Shown here: positions 1 to 8,468 of the stretch, in pieces | Layout of the letters: the number at the start of each line of letters is the position of its first letter | Position numbering within the stretch: position 1 is the stretch's first letter | Assembly: GCF_000974985.2 (NCBI RefSeq) | Contig: NZ_LAVA02000039.1 | Span: forward strand, 1 to 64,000 | Direction: 5' to 3' | DNA: 64,000 nucleotides | From: Streptomyces mangrovisoli | GTDB lineage: Bacteria > Actinomycetota > Actinomycetes > Streptomycetales > Streptomycetaceae | The notes under the pieces: model-generated | Database searches by the model: none | What the model saw: the letters and a program-made list of their open reading frames with translations, nothing else | What the model was told of the DNA's origin: nothing | Translations under genes and position numbers: made by a program

Positions 1-2
1 TG

Positions 3-2084
3 CCCCGCACAAGCCCCGCCCTGCCCTCGGCCGATCCCGCACGCCCCGACCCCGCCCGCACCGGTCACGCCCCCGCCGATCCCGCCCGGTCCGACGACGC
101 CACGCCCACCGGACCGGTCCGCCTCGGCCCCGTCCGCCTCGGCCCCGGCTCCCGTGCGGTGCTGCGTCCGGCGGCCATGGAGATCACCGGCGGCTTCTGG
201 CACGCCCGGCGCGAGACCAACGCCCGTGTGTCCATCCCTCAGGGCCCGGCCCTGCTGGAGTCCGCCGGGAACCTGCACAACCTGCGGCTGGCGGCGGGCG
301 CGGCCGAGGGCGAGTTCCGGGGCGCGTACCCGTTCGTGGACACGGACGTCTACAAGTGGCTGGAGGCGGCGGCGTGGCAGCTCGGGCAGGGCGCCGACCC
401 GTCGCTCGCGGCGGAGGTGGGGCGGATCGTCTCGCTGGTCGCCGGCGCCCAGCAGGACGACGGGTATCTCAACACCTGGTTCCAGCTGGTCAAGGGCGGT
501 GAGCGTTACCAGGACCTGCGCTGGGGGCACGAGTTGTACTGCGCGGGCCATCTCATCCAGGCCGCCGTGGCCCACCACCGCACCACCGGGAGCGAGGAAC
601 TCCTGACGGTGGCACGGAAGTTCGCCGACCACATCGACACCGTCTTCGGGTCGCCCGGCAGTGGCCGCCCGGTCGACGGCATCGACGGGCACCCCGAGGT
701 GGAGACCGCCCTGGTGGAGCTGTACCGGGAGACCGGCGAGCGGCGCTATCTGGACCTGGCCGGGTACTTCGTCGACCGGCACGGCCACGGCCTGCTGGGC
801 CACGAGGCGTACTGCCAGGACCGCGTGCCGCTGCGCGAGGCCACCGACGTCGAGGGGCACGCCGTACGGCAGTTGTATCTGCTGGCCGCCGCGGCCGACC
901 TCGCCACCGAGACCGGCGAGACCGAACTGCGCTCCGCCGCCGAGCGGTTGTGGCACGCCATGACCGCCGCCAAGACCCATCTCACCGGCGGACTCGGCGC
1001 CCACCACGACTGGGAGGACTTCGGCGACCCCTACGAACTGCCCAACGAGCGCGCGTACTGCGAGACCTGCGCGGCCATCGCCTCCGTCCAGTGGAGCTGG
1101 CGCATGGCCCTGCTCACCGGCTCGGCCCGCTACTCCGACCTGGTCGAACGCACCCTCTACAACGGCTTCCTGGCCGGGGTGTCGCTCGACGGCGAGCGCT
1201 GGCTGTACGTCAACCCGCTCCAGGTCCGCGACGGCCACACCGACCCCGGCGGCGACCAGTCGGCCCGCCGCACCCGCTGGTTCCGCTGCGCGTGCTGCCC
1301 GCCCAACGTGATGCGGCTGCTCGCCTCCCTCGACCACTACCTGGCGAGCGGCGACGCGGACGGCCTCCAGATCCATCAGTACACCGAAGGCACGTACACG
1401 CACGGCCCGTTCACCGTACGCGCCGAGACCGACTACCCCTGGCAGGGCACGATCGCCCTCACTGTGGAGGCGGCGCCCGACGACCGCCCGTGGACGCTGT
1501 CGCTGCGCATCCCGCAGTGGTGCCGGGAGTTCCGGGTGCGGGTCGGCGAGCGGACGTACGACCGTGCGGACGCGCCCGTCGAGGACGGCTGGCTGCGGCT
1601 GGCGCGGGTGTGGCGCCCCGGCGACCGGCTGGTCCTCGAACTCGCCCTGGAACCACGGCTGACGGCGGCCGATCCGCGGGTGGACGCCGTGCGCGGCTGC
1701 GTGGCGATCGAGCGCGGCCCGCTCGTGTACTGCCTGGAGGGGGCCGACCATCCCGGCGGCGGCCTGGACGACATCGTCCTGGACCCCACGCGCCCGCTCG
1801 CCGTGCGGCACCGCCCGGACCTGCTCGGCGGCGTCACCACCGTGATCGCCGCCGGTGTCCGCCGGCCCCTCCCGGACCCGGGGTGGTGGCCGTACCGGGC
1901 CGCCGCCGACACGGCCCCCGCGGCACCCGGCGGCCCGGTGGCACCCGGCAGCCCCACGACACCCGGCGGCGCCGTGGAGCTCACCGCGGCACACGGCGAC
2001 CCCGTGGAACTCACCGCGGTCCCCTACCCCGTCTGGGCCAACCGCGAGGACGGCGCCATGCGCGTCTGGCTGCCCGTCTCCTGA
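3..2084 (+). CDS. GH127 beta-L-arabinofuranosidase (5' partial)
   Basis: The reading frame is open to the left edge, so the true start is probably outside the window; an internal GTG at 159 falls just before the conserved ITGGFW motif. It belongs to the DUF1680/GH127 family, which removes terminal beta-L-arabinofuranosyl residues. The family zinc site and nucleophile are visible as YCETC and CACCPPN, with the acid/base Glu expected in WEDFG. There is no visible export signal, so it probably acts in the cytoplasm on imported oligosaccharide. The C-terminus carries a low-complexity PGGPVAPGSP stretch. The importer lipoprotein starts 40 bp downstream, which suggests co-transcription. Family assignment is firm; the exact substrate is inferred. 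Confidence 0.9.
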   Translation, partial: PRTSPALPSADPARPDPARTGHAPADPARSDDATPTGPVRLGPVRLGPGSRAVLRPAAMEITGGFWHARRETNARVSIPQGPALLESAGNLHNLRLAAGAAEGEFRGAYPFVDTDVYKWLEAAAWQLGQGADPSLAAEVGRIVSLVAGAQQDDGYLNTWFQLVKGGERYQDLRWGHELYCAGHLIQAAVAHHRTTGSEELLTVARKFADHIDTVFGSPGSGRPVDGIDGHPEVETALVELYRETGERRYLDLAGYFVDRHGHGLLGHEAYCQDRVPLREATDVEGHAVRQLYLLAAAADLATETGETELRSAAERLWHAMTAAKTHLTGGLGAHHDWEDFGDPYELPNERAYCETCAAIASVQWSWRMALLTGSARYSDLVERTLYNGFLAGVSLDGERWLYVNPLQVRDGHTDPGGDQSARRTRWFRCACCPPNVMRLLASLDHYLASGDADGLQIHQYTEGTYTHGPFTVRAETDYPWQGTIALTVEAAPDDRPWTLSLRIPQWCREFRVRVGERTYDRADAPVEDGWLRLARVWRPGDRLVLELALEPRLTAADPRVDAVRGCVAIERGPLVYCLEGADHPGGGLDDIVLDPTRPLAVRHRPDLLGGVTTVIAAGVRRPLPDPGWWPYRAAADTAPAAPGGPVAPGSPTTPGGAVELTAAHGDPVELTAVPYPVWANREDGAMRVWLPVS

Positions 2085-2124
2085 CCGTCCCTCAGCTTCC
2101 GTTCTACGACAACGAGGTCACCCC

Positions 2125-3375
2125 GTGATACGCACCCGCCGCTCCCTGCTCGCCGCGTCCGCCGCGATCGGCACGCTCCTCTCCCTCACCGCCTGCGGAG
2201 GCGGCTCCGACTCCGCGGGGTCCTCCGGCTCCGCCGGGGGGACGTACACCTTCTGGGACCCCTACCCGCAGTTCGACGCCTCCTCGGCCTGGGGCAAGCG
2301 CGTCGCGGAGTGCGGCACCAAGGCGGGCGTGACGGTGAAGCGGACCGCCTACGACACCACCGACCTCGGCAACAAGGCGCTGCTGGCGGCCCAGCAGGGC
2401 AACGCGCCCGACGTGATGATGGTGGACAACCCGGTCGTCTCCACGCTGGTGGAGGCGGGCATCCTCAACAAGACGAGCGACCTCGGCCTGGACACGTCGT
2501 CGATCCAGAAGAACATCATCGGGGCGGGCACCCTCGACGGGTCGGCGTACGGCGTGCCGATCGGCGCCAACACCCTGGCGCTCTACTACAACAAGAAGGT
2601 CCTGTCCGACGCGGGTGTGGACGCCGCCTCGATCAAGGACTGGTCCTCGCTCACGGCGGCGCTGAAGAAGGTCAAGGCGGCCGGGAAGAAGGGCATCACC
2701 TTCTCCGCGATCAACACCGAGGAGGGCAGCTTCCAGTTCCTGCCCTGGTTCTGGGGCGCCGGCGGCGACCTCACCCAACTCGACTCCGGCCAGGGCGTCG
2801 CCGCGCTGACGCTGTGGAAGCAGTGGGTGGACGCGGGCTACGCGCCCAAGGACGTCCTCCAGAACACCCAGACCACCAGCTGGCAGGAGTTCGCCACCGG
2901 GGACTACGCGTTCGGCGAGAACGGCACCTGGCAGCTCGGCAACGCCGACAAGGCGGGCTTCGAGTACGGCGTCATCAACATCCCCGCCCAGAAAGGCGGT
3001 TCGGCGCCGGTGCCGACGGGCGGCGAGTTCGTGACGGTGCCCGTGCAGAAGGACACCGGGCGCTACGACGTCAGCAAGAAGATCGTCACCTGTCTGACCT
3101 CGGCGGCCAACCTGCTCGCCTCGGACACCACGTTGACGTATGTCGCGCCGACCAGCGCGGTGCAGACCCAGCAGGTCGCGCAGAACCCGGAGCTGAAGCC
3201 GTGGGTGTCGGCGGTGGCCGCGGCGCGCGGCCGCACCAGCGGCGGCCTGGGCACCAAGTACCCGACGATCTCGCAGCAGATGTGGACCGCCGTGCAGTCG
3301 GCGCTGTCCGGCGGCAAGAGCCCCGAATCGGCCCTGAAGACGGCCCAGTCGGCGGCGGAGAAGGGCAGCAGCTGA
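2125..3375 (+). CDS. ABC sugar-binding lipoprotein (CUT1 family)
   Basis: A 416-residue extracellular solute-binding protein of family 1. The GTG start was chosen because it gives a compact lipoprotein signal: Arg-rich start, hydrophobic core and lipobox LTAC with the lipidated Cys at residue 24, then a Gly/Ser linker. The body holds typical family features such as QQGNAPDVMMVDN near residue 95 and YGVPIGANTLALYYN near 140. It should capture an oligosaccharide outside the membrane and deliver it to the two permeases that follow; the next gene begins 1 bp after its stop codon. Lying between a GH127 and an extracellular glycosidase, its ligand is probably an arabinose-containing oligosaccharide (inference). 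Confidence 0.92.
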   Translation: MIRTRRSLLAASAAIGTLLSLTACGGGSDSAGSSGSAGGTYTFWDPYPQFDASSAWGKRVAECGTKAGVTVKRTAYDTTDLGNKALLAAQQGNAPDVMMVDNPVVSTLVEAGILNKTSDLGLDTSSIQKNIIGAGTLDGSAYGVPIGANTLALYYNKKVLSDAGVDAASIKDWSSLTAALKKVKAAGKKGITFSAINTEEGSFQFLPWFWGAGGDLTQLDSGQGVAALTLWKQWVDAGYAPKDVLQNTQTTSWQEFATGDYAFGENGTWQLGNADKAGFEYGVINIPAQKGGSAPVPTGGEFVTVPVQKDTGRYDVSKKIVTCLTSAANLLASDTTLTYVAPTSAVQTQQVAQNPELKPWVSAVAAARGRTSGGLGTKYPTISQQMWTAVQSALSGGKSPESALKTAQSAAEKGSS

Positions 3376-3376
3376 C

Positions 3377-4360
3377 ATGGCCGTCGCACGTGTCGACCGT
3401 CCCCGGCCGGCCGCGGCCGCGCCGGGGGCGGGCGGCGAGGACGGCGAGCGGGCGGGCGCCTCGGCGCTCGCCCGGCGCCACCGCCGCACTCGGCGGCTGA
3501 CCGCGCTCGCGTTCGTCGCGCCGCTCGTGGTCTACCTGGCCGCGTTCTACGTCTATCCGCTCTACCGCAACCTCGACCTGAGCCTGCGCGACTACACGGT
3601 CCGGTCCTTCGTCGCGGGGGACGCGCCCTTCTCCGGATGGGACAACTTCCGCAAGGTGCTGGACGATCCGACGTTCGGCCCGGCGATGCGCCACACGATG
3701 ATCTTCACCCTGGTGTCGATCGTCTTCCAGTACGTCATCGGGCTCGCCCTCGCGGTCTTCTTCGACCGGCACTTCCGGCTCTCCACCGTGCTGCGGGCGC
3801 TGTTCCTGATCCCGTGGCTGCTGCCGCTGATCGTGTCGGCGTCGACCTGGTCGTGGATGTTCAACAGCGAGTCGGGCGTGGTGAACTACCTGCTGCACCT
3901 GCTCGGCGTGGCGCCGGTGGGCTGGCTCACCTCGCCGAACTGGGCCCTCACCTCGGTGATCATCGCGAACATCTGGATCGGCATCCCGTTCAACCTGGTG
4001 ATCCTGCACAGCGGACTGCAGAACATCCCGGCCGAGCTGTACGAGGCGGCTTCGCTCGACGGGGCGGGCACCTGGCAGCAGTTCCGGCGGATCACCTTCC
4101 CGCTGCTGCGGCCGGTGTCGGCGATCACGCTGCTGCTCGGACTGGTCTACACGCTCAAGGTGTTCGACCTGATCTGGATCATGACCAAGGGCGGCCCCGG
4201 CGACTCCTCGTCCACACTGGCCACATGGTCCTACCAGTTGGGCTTCGGCACCCTGCTGCCCAGGTTCGGGCCCGGCGCCGCCGTCGGCGACATCCTCATC
4301 CTCATCGCGCTCGTCTTCGGGCTGCTGTACATCCGCGTCCAGAGGAGGCAGGAAGCATGA
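3377..4360 (+). CDS. ABC sugar permease, MalF type
   Basis: A 327-residue inner-membrane permease with six predicted hydrophobic segments. The BPD-transp EAA loop reads EAASLDGAGTWQQF near residue 220, where the ATPase docks. The N-terminal 35 residues are Ala/Gly/Arg-rich and precede the first membrane span (LTALAFVAPLVVYLA). The ATG follows the binding-protein stop by one base and the stop codon overlaps the next permease start (ATGA), so the genes are translationally coupled. No ATP-binding subunit is encoded nearby. In Streptomyces such CUT1 systems usually share the multipurpose ATPase MsiK encoded elsewhere, which fits here. Confidence 0.93.
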   Translation: MAVARVDRPRPAAAAPGAGGEDGERAGASALARRHRRTRRLTALAFVAPLVVYLAAFYVYPLYRNLDLSLRDYTVRSFVAGDAPFSGWDNFRKVLDDPTFGPAMRHTMIFTLVSIVFQYVIGLALAVFFDRHFRLSTVLRALFLIPWLLPLIVSASTWSWMFNSESGVVNYLLHLLGVAPVGWLTSPNWALTSVIIANIWIGIPFNLVILHSGLQNIPAELYEAASLDGAGTWQQFRRITFPLLRPVSAITLLLGLVYTLKVFDLIWIMTKGGPGDSSSTLATWSYQLGFGTLLPRFGPGAAVGDILILIALVFGLLYIRVQRRQEA

Positions 4361-5238
4361 CGGCCAACTCCTGGACCCGCAGTCGGACTTCGCGGCCCCA
4401 CGCGAGCCGGTCGCAGCCCGCGGGCCGGGCCCGCTCCCGCCGGCACACGGCGATCGGGCTCGTCCTCACCGCGCTGATGCTGTTCCCGGTGTACTGGATG
4501 ATCAACGTGTCCCTCACCCCGCAGCAGGACATGCGCAAGACCCCGCCCGACCTGTTCCCGCTGCACCCCACCTTCGCGGGCTACCAGGCCGTCCTGAACG
4601 ACCAGTTGCCCTACCTCGGCACCAGTCTGCTCATCGGCCTCGGCACGGTCGCGCTGACCCTGGTGCTGGCCGCGCCGGCCGGCTACGCGCTCGCCAAGCT
4701 GCGCGCGCCCGGCGGCGGGGCACTGGCCCTGGCGCTGCTGATCGCGCAGATGATCCCCGGCATCGTCATGGCGATGGGCTTCTACGGCGTCTTCCTCAAC
4801 CTGGGGTTCCTCAACTCCTGGTGGGGGCTGATCGTGGCGGACTCCACGATCGCCGTGCCGTTCGGCGTCATGATCTTCACCGCGTTCATGTCGGGCATCC
4901 CCGGCGAACTGATCTCCGCGGCCCGCATCGACGGGGCGGGCACCTGGCGCACCTTCCGCTCGGTGGTACTGCCGCTGAGCCGGAACGCCCTCGTCACCGT
5001 CTCGCTGTTCAGCTTCCTGTGGGCCTGGTCCGACTTCGTCTTCGCCAACACCCTCGACGGCGGAGGCGAGCTGAGGCCGATCACCCTCGGCATCTACAAG
5101 TACATCGGCAACAACAACCAGGAGTGGAACGCGATCATGGCCACCGCCGTCGTCGCGTCGATCCCCGCGGCGGTTCTGCTCGTCCTCGCGCAACGCTACG
5201 TGGCCGCGGGTGTGACCGCGGGCGCCGTGAAGGACTGA
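4357..5238 (+). CDS. ABC sugar permease, MalG type
   Basis: A 293-residue partner permease. The ATG is preceded by AGAGGAGG and overlaps the upstream stop by 4 bp, which decides the start over longer upstream readings. It has six membrane segments and the EAA-type loop AARIDGAGTWRTF near residue 190. With the preceding permease it forms the transmembrane channel of a CUT1 importer. The family is secure; the transported sugar is inferred from the flanking arabinofuranosidase and secreted glycosidase. The next gene follows after 46 bp and has its own strong ribosome site, so it may belong to the same transcript. Confidence 0.93.
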   Translation: MTANSWTRSRTSRPHASRSQPAGRARSRRHTAIGLVLTALMLFPVYWMINVSLTPQQDMRKTPPDLFPLHPTFAGYQAVLNDQLPYLGTSLLIGLGTVALTLVLAAPAGYALAKLRAPGGGALALALLIAQMIPGIVMAMGFYGVFLNLGFLNSWWGLIVADSTIAVPFGVMIFTAFMSGIPGELISAARIDGAGTWRTFRSVVLPLSRNALVTVSLFSFLWAWSDFVFANTLDGGGELRPITLGIYKYIGNNNQEWNAIMATAVVASIPAAVLLVLAQRYVAAGVTAGAVKD

Positions 5239-5284
5239 ACCGGCCGCAGTCCCCCACCCTTCACCTCCCGCAGAGGAGACCCCC

Positions 5285-7039
5285 ATGAGCCGCACGACCA
5301 CGGCCGGCCGCAGACCCGGCGGCCGACTGACCGCCGCCCTGGGCGCGGCCGCCCTCGCCGCCGCCCTCGCCTCCTTCCCGGCGCACGCCGCGCCGACGTC
5401 GTCCACCACGCTGGTGGTGCACGCCGACCAGACCCTGCGCTCGGTCACCCATGCCGCCTCCGGCAGCCTCTACGGCCTGGCCAACGACAGCACCCCCTCC
5501 GACAGCCTGGTCAGCGCCACCGCGCCCAACACGTTCGTGCAGATGGCGCCGGGCGGTTCGCAGCTGCCCAACGGCGAGAGCACGCCGGCCGGGGACGCCG
5601 TCGTGGTCGCCGCGAAGGCCGCGCGGGCCGGTGCGAAGGTCGTCGTCCGGATGCCTGACTGGTACTCCACCTTCCCCTACCAGTGGGTGAGCTGGAGCGA
5701 CTGGCTGGCGGCGGTCGACAAGCAGGTGGCGTCGGTGAAGGCCTCCGGCGCGAGCAACATCAGCGCCTACGAGCTGTGGAACGAGCCCGACTGGACCTGG
5801 AACACCTCCTCGGCCGGCGGCTTCGACTCCGGCTGGGCGACGACGTACAAGGAGGTCCGCGCGAAGGACTCCACCCGGTCCATCCAGGGCCCGAGCTACT
5901 CCGCCTGGAACCAGAGCTGGATGAGCACCTTCCTCACCGACGCGAAGGCCTCCGGCACGCTGCCCGACATCGTCTCCTGGCACGAGCTCCAGGGCTCCCA
6001 GGACATCGCCGCCCATGTGGCCGCGTACCGCGCCCTGGAGTCCAGTCTCGGCATCAGCGCCCGCCCGATCTCCATCGAGGAGTACGGCACCACGAGCGAG
6101 GTCGGCGTGCCCGGACCGCTGGCGAGCTACATCGCGAAGTTCGAGCGCGCGGGCGTGCACGACGCGGAGCTGGCCTTCTGGAACCACTACGGCACCCTCG
6201 GCGACACCCTGACCGACACCGGCGGCTCTACCAACGGGGCGTACTGGCTCTACAAGTGGTACGGCGCCATGTCCGGGAACATGGTGGTCACCACTCCCCC
6301 GGCGCAGACCGGCATCGACGGCGCGGCCTCGCTGACCGGTGACGGCAAGCAGGTCAGCGTGGTCTTCGGCGGCGGCACCGGCGCGTCCGCGGTGACGGTC
6401 AGCGGTCTCGGCTCGCTGTCGGCCTTCGGCTCGACGGTGCACGTGAAGCTGGAGTACACGCCGTCCAAGGGCCGTACGACCGCGGTGTCGGCGCCGGTCA
6501 CGATCTCGGACACCGACTACACCGTCTCGGGCGGCTCCATCACGGTGCCCGTGACGACGAACGCCTCCGACGGCTACCACCTGGTCGTCACCCCCAGCGG
6601 CACCTCGACGTCGCTGGCGGGGTCGTACCAGATCACCAACAAGAACAGCGGTCTCGCGCTGGACACCTCGGGTTCGGGCACCACGGCCGGTACGGCGGTC
6701 GTGCAGGCGACCTCCGGCTCGGGCACCAGCCAGACCTGGACCCTGACGGCGGCGGGCTCCGGCCTCTACAAGATCGCCAACAAGGCGAGCGGACTGCTGC
6801 TCGGCATCACGAACGCGGGTACCGCGGACGGCGGCACGGCGCTGATCTGGAGCGACAACGGCACCGCGGACCACCTCTGGCAGCTGATCCCCAGCGGCGA
6901 CGGCTACTACAAGATCGCCAACTACAACAGCGGGCTGCTGCTGGGCGTCACCAACATGAGCACCGCCTCCGGCGCGCAGGTCCTCCAGTGGGACGACAAC
7001 GGCACGGCGGACCATCTGTGGAAGCTCACGGCTCGCTGA
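5285..7039 (+). CDS. Secreted clan GH-A-like glycoside hydrolase with RICIN domain
   Basis: A 584-residue exported enzyme with a strong AGGAGA ribosome site. Residues 1-36 form a signal peptide ending in an AHA-type cleavage site. Residues about 40-350 look like a TIM-barrel hydrolase of the GH39/GH5/GH79 kind: WNEP places the acid/base at Glu167, and SIEEYG places the nucleophile at Glu265 or Glu266. A beta-rich domain follows (about 350-435), then a RICIN/CBM13 lectin domain (about 443-584) with repeated NKNSGL-, NKASGL- and NYNSGL-type units and QxW endings. It probably releases arabinose-containing oligosaccharide outside the cell for the upstream importer. The exact GH family is uncertain. 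Confidence 0.82.
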   Translation: MSRTTTAGRRPGGRLTAALGAAALAAALASFPAHAAPTSSTTLVVHADQTLRSVTHAASGSLYGLANDSTPSDSLVSATAPNTFVQMAPGGSQLPNGESTPAGDAVVVAAKAARAGAKVVVRMPDWYSTFPYQWVSWSDWLAAVDKQVASVKASGASNISAYELWNEPDWTWNTSSAGGFDSGWATTYKEVRAKDSTRSIQGPSYSAWNQSWMSTFLTDAKASGTLPDIVSWHELQGSQDIAAHVAAYRALESSLGISARPISIEEYGTTSEVGVPGPLASYIAKFERAGVHDAELAFWNHYGTLGDTLTDTGGSTNGAYWLYKWYGAMSGNMVVTTPPAQTGIDGAASLTGDGKQVSVVFGGGTGASAVTVSGLGSLSAFGSTVHVKLEYTPSKGRTTAVSAPVTISDTDYTVSGGSITVPVTTNASDGYHLVVTPSGTSTSLAGSYQITNKNSGLALDTSGSGTTAGTAVVQATSGSGTSQTWTLTAAGSGLYKIANKASGLLLGITNAGTADGGTALIWSDNGTADHLWQLIPSGDGYYKIANYNSGLLLGVTNMSTASGAQVLQWDDNGTADHLWKLTAR

Positions 7040-7201
7040 CGCGGGCGGCGGGCACGGCACGGCACTGACCGCGAGGTCCCGGGCAGCGATGTCCGGGGCC
7101 TCGACGGCGTCCGCCTCCTTGCCCCACGACGACTCCCGAGTCGACGGCCGACACCCTGGGGCGCACGATGGTAGAAGGTCCACGACAGGACGGCTGCGAC
7201 C

Positions 7202-8260
7202 ATGGCACGCGACATCGTCGTCCTCCTCGACGGCACCGGGTACCCGGCGGGCGCGGCCTCCCATCCCACCAATGTGGTACGGCTGTTCGGGATGCTGGAG
7301 CCCGACCGGCCCGAGGAGCAACTGCTCTGCTACGGTCCCGGTGGGTCGGCTTTCGGCGCGCGTGCCGAACTCGGCGCCGCATACACCTACTTGATCCGGC
7401 ACTGGCGGCCGGACGACCAGGTGTACGTGTTCGGCTTCGGCCAAGGCGCGCGCACCGCCCGCGCGTTGACCGGACTGCTCAACCGCCCCGGCCTGCTGCG
7501 CCCGAGCGCGGAACACCTCGTGCCCTACGCCGTCTCGCGCTACGCCCGCGCCGAGCACCTCGACCAGGGCGACCCGGCCGCGGCCCGCTTCTCGAGCGAC
7601 TTCTGCCGGCACACCGAGGACGAGCCGCTGTGGCCGGCGGTGAAGCCGGTCAATCCGCGCGAGGTCTCCCCCTACTCCCTCCCGGTCGCCTATCTCGGCC
7701 TCTGGGACACCGTGCGGGCGGCCGGTCCGCTGCGCCGGGGCGAGCCGCGCGGGCCGTACACGCACCAGGTGCCCAACGCCGCCCGGGTCCGGCACGCGGT
7801 CTCCCTCGACGAGGACCGCCGCCCCTTCCGGGAGTTCCTCCTCGCGCCCCGCCCCGCGCTCGTGGCGCACACCGCGCAGGAGGTGTGGTTCGCGGGGGTG
7901 CACGCCGACGTCGGGGGCACGTTCGAGCACGGCCGGGACGAGCCGGTCCTCTCCGCCATCACTCTGAAGTGGATCACCGACGGGGTCCGACCGGACCTGC
8001 TGTTCCGCCCCGGCGCCTACCTGGAGGCGTGCACGGTGACGGAGGACTACGCCCACGCGGCGGCCCACCGCAACGGCGCCCTGTGGGCCCTGACGGGCCG
8101 CCGCCCGCGCCCGCTGCCGGCCGACGCCGTCCTGCACGCGAGCGTACGGCTGCGCCTGGCGAGCGCACCCCGCCGTCCGGCGGGCCTGCCCGGCCGCGGG
8201 GACGCGACGCGGTGGGCGGACCCGGACTGGACGGAGCCGGTGGCGGCACGGGAGGCGTGA
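7202..8260 (+). CDS. DUF2235 alpha/beta-hydrolase-like protein, nucleophile serine absent
   Basis: A 352-residue protein of the DUF2235 family, relatives of the T6SS Tle1 phospholipases. It starts with the family signature VVLLDGT and ends its core with GVHADVGG. The nucleophile elbow, usually GFSRGA, reads GFGQGA here, so residue 80 is Gly instead of the catalytic Ser. The rest of the fold (ARTARALTGLL after the elbow) is intact and the frame is undamaged, so it looks like a maintained gene that may have lost hydrolase activity. There is no signal peptide. The ribosome site is weak (AGGA about 13 bases upstream). The role is unknown. Confidence 0.8.
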   Translation: MARDIVVLLDGTGYPAGAASHPTNVVRLFGMLEPDRPEEQLLCYGPGGSAFGARAELGAAYTYLIRHWRPDDQVYVFGFGQGARTARALTGLLNRPGLLRPSAEHLVPYAVSRYARAEHLDQGDPAAARFSSDFCRHTEDEPLWPAVKPVNPREVSPYSLPVAYLGLWDTVRAAGPLRRGEPRGPYTHQVPNAARVRHAVSLDEDRRPFREFLLAPRPALVAHTAQEVWFAGVHADVGGTFEHGRDEPVLSAITLKWITDGVRPDLLFRPGAYLEACTVTEDYAHAAAHRNGALWALTGRRPRPLPADAVLHASVRLRLASAPRRPAGLPGRGDATRWADPDWTEPVAAREA

Positions 8261-8326
8261 CCGCACGCACGCGTACGGCGGCGCGGCCCGTACGCTGGTG
8301 CCGTACGTCACACCCACCGGGCCGTA

Positions 8327-8354
8327 TGTCACGAATGACGGGGGTCGTCTCGTC
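8327..8354 (+). promoter_or_regulatory. Candidate ECF41 autoregulated promoter
   Basis: TGTCACG followed 17 bases later by CGTC resembles the ECF41 target promoter as I recall it (-35 TGTCACA, -10 CGTC). It lies about 115 bp before the sigma-factor start, in the intergenic gap. A second CGTCACA occurs 20 bases upstream. This is suggestive of autoregulation, not proof. Confidence 0.45.
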
Positions 8355-8468
8355 ACTCTCACAGGAGCCGGACCACAGGACGGCGGCGCTCCGGAACCGG
8401 GAGGTGCGGGTCGTGCGGGATCACGCGACGGGCTTGCGGGACGGGCTGGACCCACGGGGAGGGCTCTC

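Noticed and set aside
2104..3489. Long minus-strand frame opposite the binding-protein gene
   Set aside because: It mirrors the GC-biased codons of a clear lipoprotein gene, is Arg/Gly/Ala-rich and has no family motif or ribosome site.
5261..8455. 1064-codon open frame on the minus strand across three plus-strand genes
   Set aside because: Long stop-free antisense frames are expected at this G+C. The product is low-complexity, and the opposite strand holds well-formed genes.
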